Under the pieces are notes generated by a model. That model had not been told where the DNA came from. It worked only from the letters and a program-made list of their open reading frames with translations, and made no database searches. This document shows, one piece after another, positions 46,581 through 56,353 of a stretch of 60,000 bases of DNA (position 1 is the stretch's first letter; the number at the start of each line of letters is the position of its first letter). This DNA comes from Hydractinia symbiolongicarpus (Eukaryota > Cnidaria > Hydrozoa > Anthoathecata > Hydractiniidae): assembly GCF_029227915.1 (NCBI RefSeq), contig NC_079884.1:23438001-23498000 (forward strand), given 5' to 3'. The translations under genes and the position numbers were made by a program.

Positions 46581-49500
46581 AAAAACGAAAAAGTCAATTA
46601 TGTGATGAAACCATTAAAAAAGAATTTAAAATGTCTATTATTGAAAAAAGTCAAAGGTTTCAATAAAAACGCCTAAGAAAAACTCAGCAACGTCTACTGG
46701 CAGAAGCATAAAAATCATCACGTTTTCACCGAATGAACTTGAGTAAAATAGTTTTCGGTTTTAACATTTTCTTGGATTAAAGAATCAAATATTCTAATTT
46801 TTTTTTCATTTTATATGCTTCTTTTATTTTACAGCCAGCGCAACCTCGTGCGAAGGGCCTTTTGATTGCTTGCTTTCAATTTGTCTGACCTCGTAAAAGA
46901 CATTTGATTTGCGTAAACTGCTTTTACGAGGTACAAGATGTACAATCTTATTGAGTTGTTTTTGTTTGGCAGGAATTACAATAGATAAAAATGGCTAAGT
47001 TTCTGTTTGTTTGTTTGTTTATTTGTAAATAAAAGCTAAAATTAGATAACTAAAGTTGAATAATTTACGCACAGACTTGTTTTCACGAGGTAAAAAATAA
47101 AATTGCATTTCGCGAACAAATGTTAATTCTAGATATTTCGCGAAGATATTTTCACGCGAATTGACTATTTTTAGATTTTTCAAATAACCTTTTTTTACAA
47201 ATTTATAACATTCCACAATTTTCTTCTAATTTAAGTCTATTTATTGAGATAAGGAATTTGCGCAAATAAGAAACTGACAAGAATTTCTTGCATAAACCAA
47301 TGTTTCAACCAATTTTATGAAAGGGAAATTAACGTTACAATGCCCTTCAGCCTTAACCACACTAGATGTGTTTTTCTTTGCGTCAAATAACTTCAGGTAA
47401 TAATATTTTTTCAAGAAGATTTGGACTAAATTAGGTAACTCCTAATGCGCCAACAACTTCATTACACGTAAAACCCTTATAATTCCGTTTTTTTATGTGG
47501 CAGCAAATATTTCCTAAAATTTTAATTATTATTCTAAAACAAGAAAAATTTTCGGTTAAATTTTCGGGAAACCCGGGAAGGTTTGGTGAACTTTTCCTAT
47601 GAAAAGATATCCTACCGAATCAGCCAACCTAGGTGAGATGGTTCTTTACGCTCTTGTAATTAAATTTGTTGTTGTAAAAATTACCCTTTTCGTTCTGCAC
47701 TGTTCAATGGTTTCATTGTCTAGAGTCATCAGGCTGGCAAGTAAAGTAACATGGAGACATTTAACAGCCCCTTAGTTTAAAGAATGCGTATTCCCGAAAA
47801 CAAATTCCTGTAAAATACCAATCCAATCTATTCGCGAGAATAATCCTGAGAACGCTATGCTTTGGAAAATCTGACTTTTATAATATGATATTGTATTATA
47901 ATATTACTATCTTATCAGCTACTTGCTTGGTTACCGTTACCTTGGTGACCTTTACCGTTACAGTTAGCTTGGTTACCGTTACATATGCTTCACTGTTCGT
48001 TTTATAAACACATATGATGCCACGCATTCTCACTGTCTTCAATACACTGGCTCTTACATTAGATCTCCTACCTTTCTGATTAATTTCTTGAGTTCTTTCC
48101 CAGCATCATACTTCTGTCAGTAATCAAATTAAAATAGTAGATTAGAGTGCAACTACTTTCGTCCTCATCTTGTAGTCCACCCCTCTACTCTTTAACCATC
48201 CACCCCTGCTTATTCCATTCCATACACTTTTCATCGCTAAAGCTATTTTTGCGCAAAATCTGCAAAAATTTAAAACAGCTCTTTAGGTCAATTTATTCTC
48301 TTCGAAATTTGAGTTCCTGCTTAATACTTTCGGTCCCGATATTTTCACCGCTAAAGTTCCAGGAAAAAAATTGAAAATTTCACAAAGAAAGTTCAAATAC
48401 AGTAGAAGATTGAAATTTAGAAAATTTTGCGTCTAAAAGTTGAGTCACTTTTTCTTTTTAAATGGAGTAATTTTATTAAAATATTCGAAAGATATTAAAA
48501 TTTTTGTTTGACCTATTTCCATTACTTTGAGTTTGCTGATACACAAAACACATATCAGCCATTTTGAAATGAACTATTGTTTGACCGGCCAATCAATTAC
48601 TTAATGTTATAACTTATTAACATATCGATTGTTTTCTTGACCAATGAAATTTACTAAAACTGACACGCGCCAGAATTAAAGAAAACAACATAGATAGATT
48701 TGCCACTGATCGCATCACGGATAATTTCAATAGAAACGAGAGTTCCTTCTTTATTTCTACCTCCAGGAATATCCATAACCGAAGAACTACCTATTCAGTT
48801 GACTTCATAGATTTTTTATGACAGAATTTACTTTTGCGGGAAAATAAAAAGAGTTTTACATGATGTTATAAAAAGAACCTAGACTTCTAAGAATAGCTGG
48901 GTTAAAATCATACGTAACTTGAAATTATTAGTCAAGATAAAATGCGGTCGCATTCGTTTATCCTGACTGATAATAAGTCTCTCAATACAAAATTTTAAAA
49001 CCAGGCTACCATCCCTGTTGTCAAACCTCATGTCTTAATATAATTTACAAATGACTTTGGATTTGACATAAAACACAATCTAGGATAGATGTAAAATGTA
49101 ACAAAAAATAGCAAGAGCGTACCAAGCAAATCTGTAAATTCCAACTGGTCCTACCACGATAAGAAAGTTACAGTAGCATCGTAATTCTGACATCAAAATG
49201 TGTGAAATGTGAGTTTTAAATATAGCTAAAATAAATACAGTAGGTGGTCAACTGTTATCTTAAAAGCAATCACTAAGCCTATTTAATGTCACGTTTAAAG
49301 ATATTGTTTGAAAAGTAAGTTGCAATCAATAACTAGAGATAGCCAAATATATTCCAGCAACATCCCAAATTTTGATAAACAGCTTAAAATTCCACAATTG
49401 TTTGAAGTAAGCGTTCCCGCCAGCTACTCAGCTATACCTAGCTGATTTAACACCAAATGTAATAAAAAAAACAATAGAAACGGTCCAGTGCCTCTGACAG

Positions 49501-50440
49501 ATACATGCTATTATCCCATATTATCACCAAATGTTAATAACAATCTGTATGACAAATTAATTTTGCAAATATTGCAAGTAAACAAACCATATCTGCACTA
49601 CTTCGCTGCAAACTAAAAATTTGCTCATAATTAATCTCGTTTTTATGTTATCCGGTTTTTAGTGTCTATATTTGGCCGAAAAAAATGAATATAGGTCTAT
49701 TTTCCGACAGTTTTGTGGACTATGACACGCGAGCATGCAATTTTAAACCAAGGTTGTTTTACTATACGCTTTTACTTTTGTAAGAATATACTTTATAAGA
49801 ATATCAGGTTCAGGTCAGAAACAATAAGTCTATTGTTTAAAACAATAAAGAAACAAGAATAATAACCAGTCTGTTTAGAATTTTTGCATTATAAAAAAGC
49901 GTGTATATAGTTCATGGTTTTTGGGCGCATTATACATCGCGGCGCTGACAGCGCTCTGGAACCGACCTGCCAAAAGATTGAAGTTTCGACTTCAATATTA
50001 TCAAATTGAGCATATTAACCGCTGACGTTTAAAGGTTTAAGCGACTTTACGTAAATTTATTGTTCTATTACCTCAAAAAAGCATTTCTAGCAAATTGAGC
50101 AAATCCTGCAGCAAAGTTTGGCGTGATGTAATAACACTTTGAACTTTAATGGTTATGAACTCAAGCAACAGATGAAGGTAACTATAGTGTATCACATCTT
50201 TTTGTTGTAAAGAATATTACAAGTTTTGTTTTACGCGTAAATATTAAATCACTTAGGTACATACATATTAAGCAAATGACTAAATGTAAACACAATAATA
50301 AACCCCTATATATATGGTACGTCAAAAAAAGGTAAACTATAAAGCGCATAACAGGGGAATTTTTGGGATGTTATTTCCCAATAATTACTTGGAACGACAA
50401 AAACAAGAATTTTAATGAGAAATGAAAACGTGGATACTTC
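46581..50440. other. Intergenic, no confident gene
   Basis: Holds an inverted pair ACCTCGTAAAAG/CTTTTACGAGGT near 46890-46932, TTCGCGAA motifs near 47110-47160, and repeats of GCTTGGTTACCGTTAC at about 47926-47980. A 40-codon open stretch on the - strand (48654-48776) is too short to call. Confidence 0.5.
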
Positions 50441-50448
50441 CATATTTA

Positions 50449-50914
50449 GGGGCTGTTTAAACAAGAGGCATGACTGATGATTTTGTTCTGCTTTTACGGA
50501 ATAAAGGGTCGCAGGATTTCTTTGAATTGAAATATGCAAAAAAACCTTCGTCAAAGGACGGTGTGGTCATATGAAAAAAAATCATACCGCCTGAGCTGAA
50601 AACTTGCCTAACAAGGACGGAAAAAATATTCCCAGGACAAAGACAAATATTTATCATATAAAAACAAAATAATTTTTGGCTATAACTTTTATCAATAATT
50701 ATACTGAAATTAATGTGTTTATCTGGAAATTTTCTTATTCCGGAACAACTTTCTTTTCCGGCTGAGGCGGGATTTTTCTTCCATATTAATACACCATCCC
50801 GGAAAGAATGAGATTTTTTTACACAATTCAATTAAAGAAAAAAACTTCCCGGTACACTTTTAAAAGGTAAAATCATACTGAAACGTTCCGTCTTGCCTCT
50901 AATGTAAACAGCCC
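50449..50914. mobile_element. Harbinger-like MITE, about 465 bp
   Basis: The left end GGGCTGTTTAAACAAGAGGC matches the reverse complement of the right end (GGGCTGTTTACATTAGAGGC) with few differences. TTA lies outside both ends, as expected for the three-base target duplication of PIF/Harbinger elements. No transposase is present; open frames inside are by-products. Confidence 0.7.
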
Positions 50915-52323
50915 TTACAGGCAGCCCATCTTGTATTTGCAAAAAAAAAAGACGTCATTTTTTAAGAACCCAGTGACGAAAGGCTTTTTAAAAACTTTCC
51001 TAAAAAATATTAAATAAAAACAAATTATATGTATCGATATTGCTACGCATAAATTTTCGGACCCAGTTCTAAATTTTTTAAAATTACAGAGGTAGCACAC
51101 ATCGAGATATAACACAAGTTTATTCACAAAAATTCTTAACTTAAAACGGAGTTAATTAAATGTATGTACAAATAGAATAAGAATAACAAGTAAAATAAAA
51201 ATAACAAACGCCTACAAGACTTTTTATTAAACTTACAATGTGCATAATTAAGATTTTCTTGTCCTTTCCGATCGCTTCAATTTTTTTTTTTTTTTTTATA
51301 AAAACAAATATTTTATTTATTTGCAAATAGTAAGTTAATTAAAACAACATTAATTTAGAAAACATTAAGATAATATTAATTTAGACTAAACAAGTGCATA
51401 ACACATCCAGCATCAGCTAAAAACAGAAGTCTTAATAAAAAACAAAATGTAAATAAAAATTTTAATTTTCTTTTCATCTTTTTTTTATTATGAATTTAAT
51501 TATTTTTCAATTGTCTGGTTCACTAATTTCCATCGGGTTTCAAAAGTTGCAGAATGTCTCCAAAATTTTAAAATTCTTTATTCTTTTTATTTTTATTTTC
51601 TCTCTCTTGTTTAAAAACACATTATTATTTTATATATATTTAGCTCTAATGCATAAGCATGAGTATCCTTTCCTTCATTTTATGAGTACGATCGACCTTT
51701 TCTTTAACATACCTAACCGTGTCGCTCTCTCGTAAGCTCGCAAAAAAACACCACAACGTCTCAAATAAAATTATGAAAAATAATAATTATTGTACAATTA
51801 TCAATCTACTCCGACTAAACTCCTTGGACTAACATTCTAAAGTTTCAAACCGAAGCAAAATAAACACAAAAGTCGCTTTTGATGAATAGCTACATGACTA
51901 TGAAAATATTCATGTAGCTATTTATAATTGGTTGATATTTACAATTGGTCGTCAAGATTCACTTGCTGTTCAAATGACCAAAAAAACTACAATTTTTTTT
52001 GCTTTCTAGACAATAAAATTAAAAATGTCGTTTCTGCCGTCTTTTCACAGTATTTGCCTTCTATTATCAATTTCGGTCGATAAATCGAGATGTACGTATG
52101 TGATATACGTACATCTCGATTTATCGAAAAAAATTAATCGAAAAAAAATAAAATGTCATTGATATATTATATACGATTACGAATATAAATTATATTCATC
52201 ATCTCCCACTTTGCTTGTCTAAACAAATCCTTTTCAACTTCCAAATATCTTATCACAACAATGCCACGTAACATCTGGAAGAAACTGTGTATTTCAAGCT
52301 AGTTGTTTCTCCTAACAATTTCT
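50915..52323. other. Intergenic with two hairpins
   Basis: No gene accepted. Contains a T19 run near 51280, a 12-bp inverted repeat ATAGCTACATGA at 51886-51897/51910-51921, and the long palindrome at 52077-52127. Confidence 0.5.
52077..52127. repeat. Perfect 22-bp palindrome with 7-nt loop
   Basis: Left arm 52077-52098 (TCGATAAATCGAGATGTACG and two more bases), loop TGTGATA, right arm 52106-52127. It lies about 200 bp past the end of the long - strand ORF, so it may be in its 3' UTR. It may equally be a folded transposon remnant. Confidence 0.8.
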
Positions 52324-53835
52324 TCAAGCATGTGAATACAATAGATATGATAGTGAATAAGGTGAAGGGAATGTCCCAGCGTTTTTAAAAAATCCAGGGT
52401 AATCTAGTATCCAGTAAAAACTTGTTGTATCATTTAACTGATATGGAGTGATAAACGAACTCTTAATCGCCAGCATTTTATTTGGAAAGCAGATATCTTT
52501 ATAGGCACGCGAAAAAAATGGGCATTTTATTAATCGTATCACAGTTGGTATGTTCAAATTTAGAATTGCCAATTTTATTGATTTCTCTAAACAAATCACT
52601 TTCCCGTACAGATTCCAAAACACGATTGGTAAGGTAGTAAGCTCTTTGAACATCCAGTTTCGGTGACGTAACGGTACAGCTTCATTTATATTCTTCAATT
52701 GAAAATATTTCCTTGGAAATAGTCGAGGTTTGAATATCTTTAGTAAATCTGTTCTTACATATGTAAAACACGACTTTATAGATAGCAAAGCCCGACTTTT
52801 AGAAATGAAATAAGGCCACATCGTTTCGTCACTCCCAAAGGCATCAATTTTTTGTAATTTAAGAGGTGTCAAGTGATTATGTACAAAAAAATCTAATGGG
52901 GTGAACAGATTTATTTTTTTACGCCGTCCAATAAGCGTGTGTGAAAAGTTACATGGATTAATAAAATTTTCTCCCATCTTTGCGTATTGAACTGACACAA
53001 CGTTCTGATTCATATGAAACACTATCTTGTTTTCAAAAAACGTTTCATCAAAACCCTTTGATGTGTGTAACCCTTTCGTGTTCTTGAAATGAATACCACT
53101 GCAGGATACTCTGTTTTCCAAACCAAACTTCCAGATGCAATTGATTTCACATTCCCATACAATCCTTATGTTTTTTATATTATCAAACATATTGTTTATT
53201 TTAGGCATTCTGTCCGCAAACGCAGATTCAAGTGACTGGGAGGCCAGTTTTAAGTTATCGCTGTTTGATGTGTCCACAAACATTTTGTCTTTACAAACAG
53301 ATTCATCAATCTCTAATGAAAAACAATCAACCTGCTTCATGTTAAAAAAACAAACAGTACCGAGATTGTAGTTTGGAATGTTAAATACATTGTACTTCTT
53401 GATAAAACTAATATTCCGCGCGTCCAATGTACCTGATATCGTTTCTTTCTGCTTAAAATAAAACAGGTCTTCCTCTTTAAAAGCTGAAGTATAATCGAGA
53501 ATATTCGATGAAATATCAAACAGTATTATGTTTTGAAAACACATAGTAATGTTGTATATTTGCGAAACTTGAACAAAGAGGTACACTACAACCAGCAAGT
53601 CATGTAAGCCATACTTTAAAGTTCCTGCCTTAATTTCCGATAATTCATATAGAGATTCTTTCTGACAAAACAGTACAACTCTAAAGACTTCTGCTAGTCC
53701 AGCAGGTTCTTTACAAACACTAGCAGAAATATCCAGAGAAGATAATGCAATGCCATGGAGTGCTGAAGTATTTATTATATTTTTACTATACAAAATGATT
53801 GTTAATTTAATATGATTACGAAAATAATTCCGCAT
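52324..53835 (-). CDS. Unrecognised 503-codon ORF directly after the death-domain ORF, +1 frame
   Basis: Stop-free for 506 codons (53841-52324), which is not expected by chance at this base composition, so it is very likely translated. Taken alone it begins with an ATG at 53835, eight bases after the TGA of the death-domain ORF. I recognise no family. The protein is rich in Phe, Ile, Asn, Lys and Cys, has mixed hydrophobic segments (DLLVVVYLFVQVSQIYNI) but no clear transmembrane array, and ends SYLLYSHA. It could be the C-terminal part of the death-domain protein, joined by a +1 frameshift at TTT TGA or by correcting a one-base error in the T4 run. The same frame continues 5' as far as 54369, but there it overlaps the death-domain frame and is a shadow. 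Confidence 0.6.
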   Translation of the reverse strand: MRNYFRNHIKLTIILYSKNIINTSALHGIALSSLDISASVCKEPAGLAEVFRVVLFCQKESLYELSEIKAGTLKYGLHDLLVVVYLFVQVSQIYNITMCFQNIILFDISSNILDYTSAFKEEDLFYFKQKETISGTLDARNISFIKKYNVFNIPNYNLGTVCFFNMKQVDCFSLEIDESVCKDKMFVDTSNSDNLKLASQSLESAFADRMPKINNMFDNIKNIRIVWECEINCIWKFGLENRVSCSGIHFKNTKGLHTSKGFDETFFENKIVFHMNQNVVSVQYAKMGENFINPCNFSHTLIGRRKKINLFTPLDFFVHNHLTPLKLQKIDAFGSDETMWPYFISKSRALLSIKSCFTYVRTDLLKIFKPRLFPRKYFQLKNINEAVPLRHRNWMFKELTTLPIVFWNLYGKVICLEKSIKLAILNLNIPTVIRLIKCPFFSRAYKDICFPNKMLAIKSSFITPYQLNDTTSFYWILDYPGFFKNAGTFPSPYSLSYLLYSHA

Positions 53836-53842
53836 TAATTCT

Positions 53843-54610
53843 TCAAAATTTCGAAGTATCTTCGATATATTTAACGACATCATTACACTGAAGATTTCTG
53901 CAATGCTCTGCAAAATCTCTAATGGTAACTTCTGGCATGCGAATTTGCAACATGTCGAAGAGAGCTTGCGTGGGACTGCTTCGGATACGCTGCATGTTTG
54001 AGATGTCAGCTGCGGTGAAGCCAAATCGGAGAGCGACGTCTTTCCAGTTAGAACCATTACGTCGGTCAAGATGCATGGCAATTCCGTCTTTAATTTGAAA
54101 CCGCACGTCACGGATAGTTTTGTTGAGGTTTTCGCCCAAGGAGTTTGACGCGCTGCTAGCTCCTGATCCTGCAGCTTTTTTCTTTTTCTTTCTAGCTTTT
54201 CTTGACTTTGTGGCGTTACCTTGATCAAGAATGTTGTCACGCTCGACATCATCGAATACCATGGACGCAGCAGCGGCGAGATAGTGTGCGTTCGTATTAG
54301 TACCTGGTTTCGTTGGACCTCTTCGTTTTGTTTTGATATTTTCTTCATTTGAGTTTGAAGTTTGACCATTTTTAAGTTTCCGTTGACCTCCCGAGGGAAT
54401 AGTGTGAGTAACTTCAGGGAAACTTACCAGCTTTGCTTTAGCAAGTGTAATTTCGTCGGTTTGCTGATCAAAAGCCTTCGGCGATACTATGTTGAAAATA
54501 TCAGATGGCAACGGATCCACAGAAAGCGAATAATTATTGCTTAACAATGGTAAGTCAAATACTGGATCTAAAGGGAAGGCATAATTCGTTGTATGAAACG
54601 ATATCGACAT
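53843..54610 (-). CDS. Death-domain protein, 255 residues (or N-terminal part of a 761-residue protein)
   Basis: Adaptor-type signalling protein. Residues 1-130 are low complexity and probably disordered. A basic patch (SRKARKKKKKAAGSG) lies near 133-147. A death domain covers about 165-250: IKDGIAMHLDRRNGSNWKDV, then LRFGFTAADISNM, SPTQALFDML, and FAEHCRNLQCNDVVKYIE, with the typical helix pattern and core Trp. The ATG at 54610 follows an in-frame stop at 54626-54628 with no acceptor between, so the start is firm. It ends SKF then TGA. The next 506 codons in the +1 frame are open, so this stop may not be the real end. The upstream neighbour on the same strand is a TIR-like gene; MyD88 combines the same two domain types in one protein. 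Confidence 0.75.
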   Translation of the reverse strand: MSISFHTTNYAFPLDPVFDLPLLSNNYSLSVDPLPSDIFNIVSPKAFDQQTDEITLAKAKLVSFPEVTHTIPSGGQRKLKNGQTSNSNEENIKTKRRGPTKPGTNTNAHYLAAAASMVFDDVERDNILDQGNATKSRKARKKKKKAAGSGASSASNSLGENLNKTIRDVRFQIKDGIAMHLDRRNGSNWKDVALRFGFTAADISNMQRIRSSPTQALFDMLQIRMPEVTIRDFAEHCRNLQCNDVVKYIEDTSKF

Positions 54611-54756
54611 GGGATAAATTATACATCAAACGGTTCATAGTGCATGCCGTGTAGACTTGAAGTTTAACATACAACATGTAGACACCGGAGACCAGGGAAA
54701 GTAATCAATATCGCTCCATAACGGTCACCAGTCGCTCAATGGGTTAATACAGTTTA

Positions 54757-54762
54757 TTTTAT
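54757..54762 (-). terminator. Putative polyadenylation signal of the TIR-like gene
   Basis: AATAAA about 95 bp past the stop at 54857 and before the death-domain start at 54610, supporting two separate transcription units. Confidence 0.45.
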
Positions 54763-54856
54763 AGTATAGATTAATTCAATCTTCTTTGTGTTATAAATTA
54801 TTATTCCTATTAATTTAAAAACAGAGTAAAGTTACGAAATTTCGCAGCTAAATGTT

Positions 54857-56353
54857 TCACAAATAATAAAAAAACTTACCAAATAGTTTTTTTTCGATTA
54901 CCCTCAAAGCTTCAAATTCCGTCAGCGTCGCTAAATCCTTCACCTGAAGCGTTCTGAAGTTTGGAGAGTTAGCCACCAAATCAGTACTGTGTCTTTTCAC
55001 GACGATTTTATCCACACAGTGGATGTGGAGACACCTCTTGTCGGGATAATTCGTCAGAAGCTTAATAACGGGTGATTTGTAGGGCGTTGGCCAGATCAAA
55101 TCAAAAAATGATTGACTTAGTAAAACAATAAGAGATAAAGAATCTTGGGCGTATTTCTTTAATGTGCGTTGAAGAAGAACGTCTTTTTGTTGGTGCTCTT
55201 CGTAGACAATGTATTCCAGATAATATTTAAAATCTTTGTTAAAACACTTTTTCAGTTCTTCGATTAATTTGTAATCAGTTGATGAACCAGAGTGAACAAT
55301 TGCAACTAAAAATTGGATTTCTTAATTGAGTTATATATTTCAAACAAACCTATTAAATAAAGGAGCTTTTTCGCGATTAAAGATTACGAAAAAAGTAAAA
55401 TTTCTAAATATGTTTTCTCGCGCTTTACACTAATGCTCACGGAAACACCCTTTTGAAATTAAAAATAAACCTTTTCTTCCAGGAAAGTCCCTTTTGGTGC
55501 AACAAATACAGCGCTTATATTTGCTGAATTTATTTTGAGCAGATCACTTAATTTTAACCACCTATAACCATAAGCCTATGCAATAAAAAGGGATCAAAAT
55601 AAAACAACTGCGCATTTTAAAAAATAAAATAAAAACAAATTGACATCAAAATATATATTCAAGAGAAAAAAAATCGAGCTGGATGTTAGTTACTTGATTT
55701 AAAACTACAAGAATTGAATAATGAGGATCAAAGCAGACCAATGTTCCGATTAACAGCACCTATCAATTTATTGCCACAATGCTTTTTAAAAAAAGGGAAA
55801 GAAGTCCATAATATCTCATCAATAGCCAATTAGAGTTTCTAAGTTTTCGTTTTTGTTTTCGTTTCTTATAGTAACTTCCCTCTCACAATTGCCAGGGGAG
55901 GACATTGGGGATTTTAGAGCGAACATTATTATTGAATAAGGCTTTAATATTTCAGCATGATATGGATGTCCTTGAAATGATGTTTGTATGGTTCCCCACA
56001 AACCAAAGTTTTTAATATTTAACTAGGCTTAGATTATGTAACTATAAAACGAATTGATTGCTAATCTTCGAAAATCTCAAAATCATTTTCAATCAAGTTT
56101 AAAGAAAGTAAAAAATCTCCTGCAGCTTTTTTTTTATCACAGAAAGCCTCGTTTTGAATAGGAGGTCGGTTATGGCAAGTTGTAAGAAGGTTGTAATCAT
56201 AACAATAATTTCACAAAAACCACTGAAGTGTATAGATCATGTTTTATTACAAATTAATAGAAAAATTCAGAGCATACTTTGAATTAATCTAGCTTTACTA
56301 AGGTTTATAGTATTGAAATAATAAAGACGTTCCAACTACTTACTTGTTTCCAT
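54857..56353 (-). CDS. Single-domain divergent TIR-like protein, two coding exons
   Basis: 152 residues from exons 56353-56344 (ATG GAA ACA A, donor GTAAGTAG) and 55305-54857 (acceptor TTTTTAG); phases agree. The fold pattern is that of a TIR/SEFIR domain: first strand TIAIVHSGSSTDY, helix KLIEELKKCF, second strand YYLEYIVYEE, helix LQRTLKKYAQDS, third strand LSLIVLLSQSFF, fourth strand CLHIHCVD, last helix TEFEALRVIEKKLF. The RD-x-PG box 2 of classical TIRs is not seen, and no catalytic Glu can be assigned safely. A GTAAGT inside the end (54888) would be a possible donor, but reading on to TAA with AATAAA downstream is simpler. The first coding exon is preceded by an acceptor (CTATATAG before 56373), so upstream non-coding exons are likely. 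Expected to act in innate immune or death signalling. Confidence 0.5.

Noticed and set aside
48654-48776. 40-codon - strand stretch MDIPGGRNKEGTLVS...
   Set aside because: Short, with an upstream in-frame stop and no partner exons or family match.
53843-54369. N-terminal 175 codons of a 681-codon - strand frame
   Set aside because: Same bases carry the death domain in another frame with clear family features; this part is a shadow. Only the portion after 53842 was kept.
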